Shown here in pieces: positions 22,719-31,001 of a DNA stretch of 33,865 nucleotides. The stretch spans positions 1 through 33,865 of the forward strand of contig NVTF01000010.1 in the NCBI GenBank assembly GCA_002401485.1, written 5' to 3'. The position numbers and the translations under genes were made by a program. Each line of letters starts with the position of its first letter. Position 1 is the stretch's first letter. The DNA comes from Elusimicrobiota bacterium. Its GTDB lineage: Bacteria; Elusimicrobiota; Elusimicrobia; UBA1565. The notes under the pieces are model-generated. The model was not told the origin of the DNA and did not search any database. It was given only the letters and a program-made list of their open reading frames with translations.

Positions 22719-23692
22719 TATCGCAGCGACGCATCGGCTTGCAGGCCTGTGACGGCCGCGAGGTTCACGATATCGTCGACCGTGGCGCCGCGGCTTAGGT
22801 CGTTGACCGGCTTGGCGAATCCTTGGAGGATCGGACCGATCGCTTCCGCATTGGCTAGGCGTTGAACGAGTTTGTAGCCGATGTTCGCACTTTGCAGATC
22901 GGGGAAGATCAAAACATTCGCCTTACCCGCGACCTTGCTGTCAGGAGCCTTCCGGCTGCCGATCTCAGGAACCAGCGCCGCGTCCGCCTGCATTTCTCCA
23001 TCGATCGCCAGCTCTGGCGCCTTTTCTTTTGCGATGCGTACCGCGTCGCGGACGCGATCAACGCTCTCATGTTCCGCCGAGCCGAGGGTGGAGAAAGAAA
23101 GCATCGCAACCCGGGGTTCGATCCCGCAGAGGGCCTTGGCCATACGCGCTGTCGAAATCGCGATCAGGGCAAGCTTCGCCGGAGCCGGTGCGGGGTTGAT
23201 GGCGCAGTCTCCCATAAGAATGACCCCATCGTCGCCGTATTGGCAATTGGGGATGACCATGATGAAGAAGCTCGAAATAGTGCGAACGTCGCGGGCCGGC
23301 TTGATGATCTGCAGGGCCGGGCGGATGGTGTCGCCGGTGGCGTGGGCTGCGCCCGCGAGGAAGCCGTCAACATGATCATGGTGCAGCATCATTGTCCCAA
23401 AGTGAATGGGGTCTTCCATAAGTTTAAACGCGTCGGCCTTTTCGATGCCCTTATGTTTTCGCTTCTCGTAGTAGCTGTTGGCGTAGAGTTCTCGGCGGTC
23501 GTCTTTGGAGGGATCTATGACGGTGATGCCGTCTACCGACTTCGATCCGAGCACGATGGGCTCGGCGAGTCCTTCTTTTTTTAGAATCGCCGCCGCCTCC
23601 AGCGTGCGCTTGTCAGCGCCTTCGGGCAAAACGATTTTACGGGGATTTTTTTTCGCTGCGTTCCGCAGCCGAGCAATGATGTCCTGTGCCAT
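22718..23692 (-). CDS. pta: phosphate acetyltransferase (phosphotransacetylase)
   Basis: A 324-aa protein, the length of stand-alone Pta enzymes. It interconverts acetyl-CoA plus phosphate with acetyl phosphate plus CoA, normally working with acetate kinase; no ackA is in the window. Typical stretches: KIVLPEGADKRTLEAA at about 19-34, VDGFLAGAAHATGDTIRPALQ in the middle, LMGDCAINPAP, AMLSFSTLGSA, and the closing ANVLIFPDLQSANIGYKLVQRL. AGGAGG stands four to five bases before the ATG, one of the strongest ribosome sites here. It follows an exported-protein gene by 31 bases and precedes an 87-aa gene and a REC protein in one operon. Confidence 0.96.
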   Translation of the reverse strand: MAQDIIARLRNAAKKNPRKIVLPEGADKRTLEAAAILKKEGLAEPIVLGSKSVDGITVIDPSKDDRRELYANSYYEKRKHKGIEKADAFKLMEDPIHFGTMMLHHDHVDGFLAGAAHATGDTIRPALQIIKPARDVRTISSFFIMVIPNCQYGDDGVILMGDCAINPAPAPAKLALIAISTARMAKALCGIEPRVAMLSFSTLGSAEHESVDRVRDAVRIAKEKAPELAIDGEMQADAALVPEIGSRKAPDSKVAGKANVLIFPDLQSANIGYKLVQRLANAEAIGPILQGFAKPVNDLSRGATVDDIVNLAAVTGLQADASLR

Positions 23693-23723
23693 GGTTCCTC
23701 CTGACAGTGAGGAACTTTACCAA

Positions 23724-24644
23724 TTACTGGCGGAGGGAGACCGGCACGACAGCCTTGCCGCGGAGCATGTGATCGGTCAGGAGGTCGCTCAGTCCCTGCA
23801 CGCGAAGCCGGGTGGCGCCTTCCTCGGTGAGGATCCGAACAATGCCGTTCATGTCGCGAATGAGGTGTTTGGCGTCGCGGCTGTAGACCAACACAAGCGT
23901 CTCATCCTTTGCGTCAGCGCGCACTCCCGTGATTACCGTACCTTTCGCCGAACGCAGGCAGGTCTCGTAGACGGTGACAAAGGCGGCGGCATTTTTGAGC
24001 GATTTGCTTTCGATGCCGCATTGGTCCACGATGGGCTGCAGCGAGCTCGATTGGCGGTCGGAGGCGGGCCGTTCAAGATCGATAAGGGAAACGGTGTGAC
24101 CGAACAGTTTCCCGTCGCGCAATTGAAAGGAGGACTCGAGATCACTTTTTACCGTGCTGCCGGGGGGAATCAAGCCGCTAATCATAATGACGACGCCGTG
24201 GGTTCCTTCGGCTGCGGTGATCTTGACGCCATAACGTTTGGAGAGGTCGGTGAGGCAGCTGCTTAACGCGGCGACGACTTCTTTTGTGCTGGGCTGACGC
24301 GCGTAAACATAGTCGACCGATTGGCAGGACTGCATCTCTTTGAGTACGTCGCCAAATTTGTTGCCGCCTTCGATCGGCACACCCTCGATGCGGGGAGCAT
24401 CCCACCCGCCGTCTTGGGGTGATGTGGGAAGTTCAGGAATGGATTTCCACCACGGGGCCGCATTCTTGGTTTCGCCTTTGGGAATGGGCATTTCGGAAGG
24501 GGGAGAGATTTCAACGATATCGGCACGGCCTTCGCCGAAGAAATCGGACAGCCATTCCATTTCGGAAAAAATGCTCGCGTCGCTGGCGGCCGCCGGAGCG
24601 GCAAAAATGAAGAACGCGATAGAGGTGATAATAAAGCGATGCAT
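23724..24644 (-). CDS. exported 306-aa protein of unknown function, upstream of pta
   Basis: The signal peptide is clear (MHRFIITSIAFFIFAAPAAAS). Residues 22-110 are Pro/Ser/acid rich. Three separate Cys-containing motifs (MQSCQSVDY, LSSCLTDL, DQCGIESKS and ETCLRSA) suggest disulphides in a periplasmic fold. The rest alternates helices and strands, ending VPVSLRQ. No family recognised. It is transcribed ahead of pta (31-base gap) and may share its promoter. No Shine-Dalgarno and no start-proximal -10 were found; TATCAT at 24675-24680 is the best -10 candidate. Confidence 0.82.
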   Translation of the reverse strand: MHRFIITSIAFFIFAAPAAASDASIFSEMEWLSDFFGEGRADIVEISPPSEMPIPKGETKNAAPWWKSIPELPTSPQDGGWDAPRIEGVPIEGGNKFGDVLKEMQSCQSVDYVYARQPSTKEVVAALSSCLTDLSKRYGVKITAAEGTHGVVIMISGLIPPGSTVKSDLESSFQLRDGKLFGHTVSLIDLERPASDRQSSSLQPIVDQCGIESKSLKNAAAFVTVYETCLRSAKGTVITGVRADAKDETLVLVYSRDAKHLIRDMNGIVRILTEEGATRLRVQGLSDLLTDHMLRGKAVVPVSLRQ

Positions 24645-24724
24645 TATTGATTCTCGGGGTTTTGACGTACCTTAATGATACGCCCAGCACCAAAATGACA
24701 GTATGACGACCGCCAATTGATTGT

Positions 24725-24810
24725 GTTGATGGCGATCAACCCCTTCGCTCTAGGTCCATCGGGCCGAGCGTTTTAATGGTTCTGAGGCATAAGACCTATA
24801 CGCGTATAGG
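24725..24810. promoter_or_regulatory. two small palindromes in the 237-bp gap between divergent genes
   Basis: GTTGAT-GGCG-ATCAAC at 24725-24740, and the perfect 16-bp palindrome CCTATACGCGTATAGG at 24795-24810. The second lies about 60 bases upstream of the -10 of the giant membrane-protein gene, a fitting place for a dimeric regulator. Nothing else is seen in 24645-24868. Confidence 0.35.
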
Positions 24811-24868
24811 CGTTATTCCCCGTCGAGGATTAGGTGGTTTGGCCCACAGAGAATCAACCGTTGGGTGG

Positions 24869-24874
24869 TATCCT
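24869..24874 (+). promoter_or_regulatory. -10 box (TATCCT) 7 nt before the giant membrane-protein gene
   Basis: TATCCT, GTTGTCT, ATG at 24882 (a second ATG follows at once). Supports trimming the open frame, which runs 16 codons further upstream from 24834. Confidence 0.45.
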
Positions 24875-24881
24875 GTTGTCT

Positions 24882-27800
24882 ATGATGAAAAAGATCCTCC
24901 TCCAATTTCCCGTTCAAAAATCCATTGCTTCCGCTCTTGTTGCTGCGCTTTTAATGACGACTCCCGGACTCGGCGTTTATGAAGCGGCCGCAAAGATCGT
25001 CGGAAACACAAGCGTGACAACGATCCCCTCCGGCTTTAACGCACCGGTGGGTCTTGGTCACATCTTCGGTTTGGGCACAACAAAGGCTGAAGCATTTTTG
25101 AAGGTGGACAGCCTCGGATCTACTCTAACCGTTATCGATGCGCCGGTTTTTTTGCCGGAACAAACCCTTGCTGTTGCCTCTGCCGCGAAGTCGGACCCTA
25201 GGTCCTCTGTCCCGACAATAGCGATTTCCCCTGCTGGCATAAAAATTGCTGCTCGAATTTTAACGAGCCATGCCCCTGCAATTCGCGCGCCGCGTGTTAC
25301 GGCAAAACAAACCCTCACCACTACCGTTGAAGCGGTGCGTCATGAGTCGACCTCAGGCCGGGTTTCCGGGGCGCCGCTCACCCGACTTTTTGATTTCTCC
25401 AGACGCTCGCGTGATTCCAATGTCCCGGCAGTGCGCGGCTCCTACTTCGGATCACGCGGCAGCCGCCTTAGCCGCTCGGCTGAAGCCGCTGTTAATGCAG
25501 CCGATGAGCCCGCCTCTCCTTCCTCTACTAAGGAAAAGGCCGTGAAAAAGGGTCCGAGCAATACCCTTGTGATCGGACTCGCCGCTGCCGGAGCCGTCGC
25601 CTCGTTTTATTTCGCGCCCGTAATCCTCGCGGCCGCAGCAACCGCTCTCACGTTTGCGGGGCTGTCGACGCCGCTGTGGATTACCTCAGGATCGCTTTGG
25701 ACGACACTAGGCGTGAGCGCGCTTGGAGTTGTTGTCGGTTCTGCGGTTTCGCAGTATCCGTTATGGCTTTCCTTCCCTAGGGATGTTATTCAAAGCGCCA
25801 CGAATGCGGGTGCCAACACCTTTAAGTTTTGGGCGCGTTTCGGCCGCATTTTAGATTCGGTTTTAACCGGCCGATCAACGGAAGACGCCAATAAGGCGGA
25901 TTTGCCCGCTAACATTTTCAAATATCCGGTGCTTGCCTGGCCGTTTTTCTTAACAGGCCTTGGCGTGGTCCCCATCGTGATGGCTACCGGTGCGGTCGCT
26001 CTAGGCTGGCCGGTGTTGACGGTTTGGGGCATCGGCGCCGCTTTAATTTTTGGAGGCGCTCCCGTATTCTTTGCTGCCGGCCTCCTTTATAAGGTTGTTG
26101 AGACTCCTATTCGGGCTGCGCTGCGCGGACTTAAACAGGTCGCGTTCCAATTTTTTCCTTGGCTGATTGACTTTTTCAACTTTTTAGGACGTGTTCTTCG
26201 TAAGCTCTTCCCGTTCATTGGCGGCGGGCTTTGGGGCATCGTCAGGACGGCGGGTTTTGGCATTGCCGCAGGGTTTTTGACAACCGCTCGTCCGATCTGG
26301 GAGGGTGTTGCGGATTCGGAGATCGCTGAGCCGGATCTTCAAAAGCGGGACCGTCTCTATTCGATTCCCCGAAAGGTCGGCATTATAGCGGTGCGGATTG
26401 CGGGTGGATTGACCGCTCTCGTCGCGGGTGTTCTTGGGGCCGGCATTGGGCTGGTGCTTTCGCTGCCTTTCATGCTCGTGCATCCGCTTCATATCGCATT
26501 GGATTGGGCCAAAATCGAGACGGGAACAATCGCAGGGTTCACGAAACGTTTCCACGATAACCTTGACGATGAGGAAGGGTTGGGAGAGCTGGCGCAAACC
26601 GAATTCGAGGCCGCCGGCGACCAACGGTCTATTTCCTTGGCGCATGCAGTCGCACGTTTGGCGAATGCACCGCTGCACGCGGGATACCTTTCGGTCGCGC
26701 TCATTGCGACGGCGCTGACGGCTTATTTCCGAACCTGGAGCCGTTCCTTGGGTTGGACAACACGGCCGGAACGCGTCACCGCTGAGCCGCTTGATGGAGT
26801 CAAAGAAATTCGGGATGCCGACAGCAAACGCATATCCGCGGCTCCTGAAAATCCTCACTTCTGGGCTCCGTTCCTTCTCGGAACTCTTGGGGCACTCGGC
26901 GGCTCCGCCGCCGTCTATACCACCGTGCTCGGCGGCGCTCTTTCGCTGGCATGGCTGCCGCTTGCGTTATTGGCGTTAGGGACTGCGGCAGGCGGATTTA
27001 TTGGATTAGCAATTTCCCAGCCGGCGGCGTGGAGCAATCTCTTTGGCGGCATCAAGAAAGAGGCTGTTGACGGCGCGACAGCGTCTTATCGGGCTTCCGC
27101 GAGACTCGGACTTCGCACGGACGCAGCACTTCGTGATCGTGCGGTGAGTGAGCATTTGTATAGAAACGCTCCGGCGAATCTTCTTCAGTACCCGTGGCTC
27201 GCCCTTCCCGGCGTAATTGTGGGATACGTCGCCGCCGTTTTCGGCTTCATTGCTGGTCCCATTGCCGTTGTTGTTGGAACCGCGACGCAAGCGGCATGGA
27301 CCGGTTTCCTTTCGCTGGTCGAGCGATTTATTCCGGCGCTCAAACGAGTTCTTAAACGCATAGTGAAAATTCTGCGCAACGCCATTCCCTTTGCGGGTGG
27401 TTTGATCTGGGGAACTATCCGCGGTCTGTTTATCACTGGGGTCGCTTCAGCGGCAGTTGCCGCAGGACCGATTTTTGACGCGGTGTTCGATAAAGATCTC
27501 GATATCGATGAGTCGCGTTACGATATGGACGGCATCTCCAAGATCATTGCAGTGCGCGCCTTCCAGCTCGTTGCTGTGATCGGGCTGCTCACCGCGGCAC
27601 TGCTTGGTTTCGTGACCGGTTTGATTTATGGATTGCCGTATACCGCGGTCTTCGCTCTCGGGAAAGCCTTCGATTGGGGCAATGTCGGCGGTAAATCCGA
27701 GAATTTCTTCCGTCTCTGGGAGAAAGAATCGCTGCGTGATGAGGATGTTCGCTTCGAACAGCTCGTTCGTTCGGGTTTCTCCGAAGATGAAAAGAATATC

Positions 27801-29654
27801 TCCTTGTGGCAGGGTATCGCGCGTTTGGGCAATACACTCGGCGCTGCGGCGATTACGCCGTTGACAAGCATTCCGATTGCGGTGTCGGTATTCTTCCGCA
27901 CCATTTACCGGGCGGGGCGTGCGGCACGCGATCGTGAGCCGGGCGTAAGCACGTATGAGTTCGCTTCCGATCTCGAGACCGCGCTTAACCGACATGAGGG
28001 TTTTGTTCGAGCCTACCAAGGACGCCGCCGCGGCACGGTCGAAACCGTATTTACGAGTGAATCCTCTTATCGCCGAGCACTCGCGGAGGGACTCATTCGC
28101 TCACGGATGAAGGGTTTTGATATAGAGATCATCTACGAAGATGCCGAAGGCGTCGACGGGGATGATCTCAAACGCGCTCGAGGCTCACTTGATGAAGAGG
28201 CCGACTCCGTTCAGGAAAAGAAAGCGGATGATCTTTCCGGAGCCGGAGCCGGAGCCGGCGTCGCGGCCGTTCTTGGTTTGCTCGGCGCCGTTGCTGCCGG
28301 GTATGCGGGTTTTGCATTCGCGCTTCCTCTTCTAGGATTGACGGGTTGGTCATGGCTGCTTGGTTTGGCCGGGTCGGCCCTGATCGGCGCGGGGATTGGG
28401 TTCGCGATTTCACAACCCTCCATCCTTCGCCAGTGGCCGCACGCCATCGGATCGGCGATGCGCGACGGTGTTGATGCGGCATGGAAATTCTGGACCGGCT
28501 ACGCCGGACGTTACGCCATGACGCTGAAGGGGGATCGGGTTCCGGCTGCCTCTACGCTGGGAACGGTTCACTACGTTGGTGGTGTTGTCGGCGCGGTCGG
28601 AACAGGCATTGCGGGTTTTATTTACGGGCTCGTCTCGGTTCCGTTGGAGGCCTCCCTGGTCGGCGCCCACAAGGTCGCACTGGGCTTATGGCCGTGGTTG
28701 AAGGGCGTGTTCAAGACTATCGCTCGGGTCGCACGGCGATTTTTCCCATTCGTGTTCGGGGGCATTGTCGGGCTGGTTGTCGGCGTTTTTGGAACAGCGC
28801 TTTTTGGAGCGTTGTTGTTGGGTCGCCCCTGGTTTAAATACGTGGTTGCGGAAGATTACGATACCGATACAACCGGTAAGTTCTTAGGAACGACGGCGCT
28901 TCGCATCGTCGCTTCCATCATCGGCGTGATTGCGGGTCTTGCGGGAGGCGCGGTTTTCTTCGCGGTGCCGGCTGCCATCGGCTTCTACGCCTTTGGAACG
29001 TGGGGGATCACCCTTGGCTTGGCAGCGGCGCTGCCGTATTCGCTTACCCTGAGCGCCGCATTGGCTTTCTGGATGGGGGACATCGGCGGCAGGGCCCAGC
29101 GCTTCTTTGATTTGTGGGCTAAGTCCGCCTTGCGCATAGAATTGCATCGTATGAACAAGCTCACCGACAGCATGGAGTTTAACGAGAAGCGCACCAATGG
29201 CGAGATTCAGCCGGCAGACGGTTGGATCCGACTTGCTAATGTTTTTGCGGGTACGCTCGCGGCGGCGATTGCCGGCATCGTTGCCAGTTTGGTCACCTAT
29301 CCGCGGAGCCTCTTTCGCGCGGGCAAGGATCTGTCCGCTGGGAAAACCCTGGATGGGAGTCAGGGTTTTGACGACTTCTCGCCGATCTATGACTCCCGCA
29401 GCGGCAGAAAAGTCTTCAATAAAATAGCCGCCGGAATTTCCCTTGCCTCAGGCATCGTCTTCTCTATCTGGATGCTTGGTTGGGGTCCGTACGGATTGTT
29501 GACGGCATTGTGGAAGGCCGCCGTGATCGTTGCGCTCGCTTACCCGGTCGGCTGGGTCGCCGGATGGGTTTTGGGTCTCATCGCCGGCTTTGCAATCGGC
29601 GCCGTCGTCTGGCTCTCCCGCCAACTAGCCAAAACCCCACCCCAAGCCAAATAA
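24882..29654 (+). CDS. giant multi-pass membrane protein with three tandem repeats
   Basis: About 1590 residues from ATG 24882, chosen because it opens a signal peptide (MMKKILLQF ... ASALVAALLMTT). Residues 35-225 are Ser/Ala/Thr rich and probably periplasmic. From about 230 to the end there are many hydrophobic Gly/Ala-rich segments, arranged as three divergent units of about 390-460 residues. Each unit repeats landmarks in order: a GxxISQP-like loop, a run of basic residues before FPF(I/A/V)xGG, an Arg-containing helix (AVRIAGG, AVRAFQL, ALRIVAS), a RLAN/RLGN helix, and a (Y/F)FRT or YPRSLFRAG turn. An acidic soluble loop lies at about 1040-1120. I know no family with this plan. A channel, scaffold or transport role is possible but unproven. 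Confidence 0.88.
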   Translation: MMKKILLQFPVQKSIASALVAALLMTTPGLGVYEAAAKIVGNTSVTTIPSGFNAPVGLGHIFGLGTTKAEAFLKVDSLGSTLTVIDAPVFLPEQTLAVASAAKSDPRSSVPTIAISPAGIKIAARILTSHAPAIRAPRVTAKQTLTTTVEAVRHESTSGRVSGAPLTRLFDFSRRSRDSNVPAVRGSYFGSRGSRLSRSAEAAVNAADEPASPSSTKEKAVKKGPSNTLVIGLAAAGAVASFYFAPVILAAAATALTFAGLSTPLWITSGSLWTTLGVSALGVVVGSAVSQYPLWLSFPRDVIQSATNAGANTFKFWARFGRILDSVLTGRSTEDANKADLPANIFKYPVLAWPFFLTGLGVVPIVMATGAVALGWPVLTVWGIGAALIFGGAPVFFAAGLLYKVVETPIRAALRGLKQVAFQFFPWLIDFFNFLGRVLRKLFPFIGGGLWGIVRTAGFGIAAGFLTTARPIWEGVADSEIAEPDLQKRDRLYSIPRKVGIIAVRIAGGLTALVAGVLGAGIGLVLSLPFMLVHPLHIALDWAKIETGTIAGFTKRFHDNLDDEEGLGELAQTEFEAAGDQRSISLAHAVARLANAPLHAGYLSVALIATALTAYFRTWSRSLGWTTRPERVTAEPLDGVKEIRDADSKRISAAPENPHFWAPFLLGTLGALGGSAAVYTTVLGGALSLAWLPLALLALGTAAGGFIGLAISQPAAWSNLFGGIKKEAVDGATASYRASARLGLRTDAALRDRAVSEHLYRNAPANLLQYPWLALPGVIVGYVAAVFGFIAGPIAVVVGTATQAAWTGFLSLVERFIPALKRVLKRIVKILRNAIPFAGGLIWGTIRGLFITGVASAAVAAGPIFDAVFDKDLDIDESRYDMDGISKIIAVRAFQLVAVIGLLTAALLGFVTGLIYGLPYTAVFALGKAFDWGNVGGKSENFFRLWEKESLRDEDVRFEQLVRSGFSEDEKNISLWQGIARLGNTLGAAAITPLTSIPIAVSVFFRTIYRAGRAARDREPGVSTYEFASDLETALNRHEGFVRAYQGRRRGTVETVFTSESSYRRALAEGLIRSRMKGFDIEIIYEDAEGVDGDDLKRARGSLDEEADSVQEKKADDLSGAGAGAGVAAVLGLLGAVAAGYAGFAFALPLLGLTGWSWLLGLAGSALIGAGIGFAISQPSILRQWPHAIGSAMRDGVDAAWKFWTGYAGRYAMTLKGDRVPAASTLGTVHYVGGVVGAVGTGIAGFIYGLVSVPLEASLVGAHKVALGLWPWLKGVFKTIARVARRFFPFVFGGIVGLVVGVFGTALFGALLLGRPWFKYVVAEDYDTDTTGKFLGTTALRIVASIIGVIAGLAGGAVFFAVPAAIGFYAFGTWGITLGLAAALPYSLTLSAALAFWMGDIGGRAQRFFDLWAKSALRIELHRMNKLTDSMEFNEKRTNGEIQPADGWIRLANVFAGTLAAAIAGIVASLVTYPRSLFRAGKDLSAGKTLDGSQGFDDFSPIYDSRSGRKVFNKIAAGISLASGIVFSIWMLGWGPYGLLTALWKAAVIVALAYPVGWVAGWVLGLIAGFAIGAVVWLSRQLAKTPPQAK
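25660..29340 (+). repeat. three protein-level repeat units inside the giant membrane protein
   Basis: Unit boundaries are approximate: 25660-26770, 26880-27960 and 28245-29340. The matching ISQ(P/Y) landmark falls near 25750, 27013 and 28410. The matching FPFxxGG landmark falls near 26208, 27386 and 28741. Similarity is in the amino-acid pattern; DNA identity between units seems low, so the triplication is old. Confidence 0.65.
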
Positions 29655-29655
29655 C

Positions 29656-29722
29656 TGGGGCCGTACGTTGAGTTGTTGAGTTATTCCTGTGGAATAACTC
29701 AACAACTCAACGTACGGCCCCA
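29656..29722. repeat. 67-bp perfect inverted repeat between convergent stop codons
   Basis: Two perfect 32-bp arms with a three-base loop (TGT). The outer part reads TGGGGCCGTACGTTGAG and the inner part repeats GTTGAGTT/GTTGAG before TTATTCC. It fits exactly between the TAA of the giant gene (29652-29654) and the TAG of a minus-strand frame (29724-29726), one base from each. No T-tract follows on either strand. It may terminate both transcripts, or be a dispersed palindromic element. Confidence 0.85.
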
Positions 29723-29723
29723 A

Positions 29724-30014
29724 CTATGGGTACATGCGGGTGTAGAATTTTGGGGTTGTGTCGGGCCAGACCTTTCCGCCTCTTGATGTGACGCGTGTGC
29801 GGACGTAGGGGTCGTAAAGGCCTTTTAGATTGATCTGGAAGTAGTTTGGATCCGGAGTCCAGTGGCGTTTGACGATGAAACCAGTGTCGAAGGCTGCCAT
29901 TTGGTCAGATGCGATCGTTGCGAGTTGGAATAACCCGGAACCCGGATGAAGTTGTCGATTCTCCAGCGTGAGGATGACCCGGACGTTCCGTTGTGGATCG
30001 GTATTTTTGACGCA
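29724..30014 (-). pseudogene. C-terminal remnant of a protein gene lacking a start codon
   Basis: A 96-residue open frame ends in TAG at 29724-29726. It looks like true protein: VRVILTLENRQLHPGSG, then DTGFIVKRHWTPDPNYFQ, then GLYDPYVRTRVTSRGG and a TPKFYTRMYP end. There is no ATG, GTG or TTG in its first 35 codons. A TGA at 30015-30017 blocks it, and in the same frame upstream of the TGA come about 15 plausible residues (GGIKIGVTAPNRNG) before another stop. Most likely the decayed end of a lost gene, since the promoter of the plus-strand gene now occupies the upstream DNA. Family not recognised. Confidence 0.5.
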
Positions 30015-30064
30015 TCAGCCGTTTCTGTTTGGCGCGGTGACGCCGATTTTGATTCCCCCGAGCC

Positions 30065-30093
30065 TTGACGCGAAAGCGTCCTTCCGTTACCGT
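30065..30093 (+). promoter_or_regulatory. promoter giving a leaderless mRNA for the three-gene operon
   Basis: TTGACG at 30065-30070, a 17-base spacer, TACCGT at 30088-30093, then TCCTCC and the ATG at 30100. One of the two best complete examples of the start-proximal promoter form in this window. Confidence 0.65.
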
Positions 30094-30099
30094 TCCTCC

Positions 30100-30588
30100 A
30101 TGGTCCCAGCACGCGCTTTCGGTGAAATGCCGGGTCAACGGCCTGCGGATAGGCCCCCGCGCAAGCCGTGGTGGGCGACTAGCGGATTCTGGTCGCTGCT
30201 CAGGGCTTTTATCGGTGTCTGTCTGTTTGTCTACGGAGAACGCGCCTCACTTTTGCGGGCTGTGCGCAATCGTATGCCCGATGACAAACAAATCGCTGAG
30301 ATGAAAATTGTGGGCCGCGACATCCAAAAAATTGCCGAAGATTTCGCGGACGAATACGCACCGGAAAGCGCCGCCGAGGAAAAAGCGACCGTCTCTGCCA
30401 AGACTCTTGAGGCTCCGAAGCGGGCTTCGGGCCGTCGGAAGACTAAAACCGGACCGCGGCGTCAAGGAAAGGTGGATATCTCGGATAAACGATTTAAGGA
30501 TTCCGGCAACGCCGAGGAATTCCGGCAGCGGATGGACGCCCCGTGGTTGGAATCGACTTTTAAGGTCCCTTTTTCTCAACCGCGTTAG
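30100..30588 (+). CDS. single-helix membrane protein with basic C-terminal region
   Basis: A 162-aa protein from ATG 30100; the open frame extends to 29968 but the promoter placement excludes that. A Pro/Arg-rich N-terminus is followed by one hydrophobic segment at about 30-47 (LLRAFIGVCLFVYG). An acidic helix follows (DIQKIAEDFADEYAPES), then a Lys/Arg-rich stretch (RASGRRKTKTGPRRQGK). No family recognised. First of three small genes transcribed together. Confidence 0.72.
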   Translation: MVPARAFGEMPGQRPADRPPRKPWWATSGFWSLLRAFIGVCLFVYGERASLLRAVRNRMPDDKQIAEMKIVGRDIQKIAEDFADEYAPESAAEEKATVSAKTLEAPKRASGRRKTKTGPRRQGKVDISDKRFKDSGNAEEFRQRMDAPWLESTFKVPFSQPR

Positions 30589-30596
30589 GGCGCGGC

Positions 30597-30677
30597 ATGT
30601 TGATTACCGGGGGCATGGCGGGTGCGTTCGGATTGTTGGGATTTTTGTTATTTAAGAACAAGGGGAGACCTCTATGA
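30597..30677 (+). CDS. 26-aa single-helix microprotein
   Basis: ATG at 30597 encodes 26 residues: MLITGG, a hydrophobic core (MAGAFGLLGFLLF) and a basic end (KNKGRP). This is a typical one-helix membrane microprotein with a positive-inside tail. It starts eight bases after the previous stop, and its TGA overlaps the next ATG by four bases (ATGA), the same junction type used elsewhere in the window. The exact coupling is the main evidence that it is translated; AGGG six to nine bases upstream is a weak ribosome site. Confidence 0.55.
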   Translation: MLITGGMAGAFGLLGFLLFKNKGRPL

Positions 30678-30988
30678 ACCAACCACAATCAGGTACACCG
30701 GGCGGCGGGCAGCAAGGCGGCAGTACTGGGCCCACGGCCTTTCCAGAGATCGGGTTTTCGATGGATCCCAAGATGGTCCCCTGGCACGACGCTGTTGTTT
30801 GGTCTGAGCGGAGCCATAACGGACATCGGTTGTATGAATGGCTGACGAAAGAACATGTGGCGAAAGTGGGCTGGACGAATGGAGTTGTTTCTGTCGAGGT
30901 CGCAAACGATTCATTCCTCTGCAAGGATGTTCGCTACTTCATCGTTCAGGCACCGTTTGTCGCGGTCGGGCAGAATATTGCCGTATAG
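30674..30988 (+). CDS. small soluble protein of unknown function
   Basis: A 104-aa protein with a Gly/Gln/Pro-rich start (MNQPQSGTPGGGQQGG) and a compact remainder rich in Trp, His and Val (PWHDAVVWSERSHNGHRLYEW, then VGWTNGVVSVEVANDSF). No signal peptide or membrane segment. GGGGAG lies about seven bases before the ATG, and the start overlaps the stop of the microprotein gene. Family not recognised. Converges with the REC-MBL gene 13 bases away. Confidence 0.7.
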   Translation: MNQPQSGTPGGGQQGGSTGPTAFPEIGFSMDPKMVPWHDAVVWSERSHNGHRLYEWLTKEHVAKVGWTNGVVSVEVANDSFLCKDVRYFIVQAPFVAVGQNIAV

Positions 30989-31001
30989 GGCGGGGGAGAC
31001 G

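Noticed and set aside
26184-26858. 224-aa minus-strand open frame within the giant membrane-protein gene
   Set aside because: Arg/Ser/Pro-rich shadow of the hydrophobic coding strand, with no motif or start signal.
29905-30138. Two overlapping minus-strand frames (29825-30112 and 29905-30138)
   Set aside because: Low-complexity, basic translations that overlap the well-placed plus-strand promoter at 30065. The third frame, listed as a remnant, is far more protein-like.
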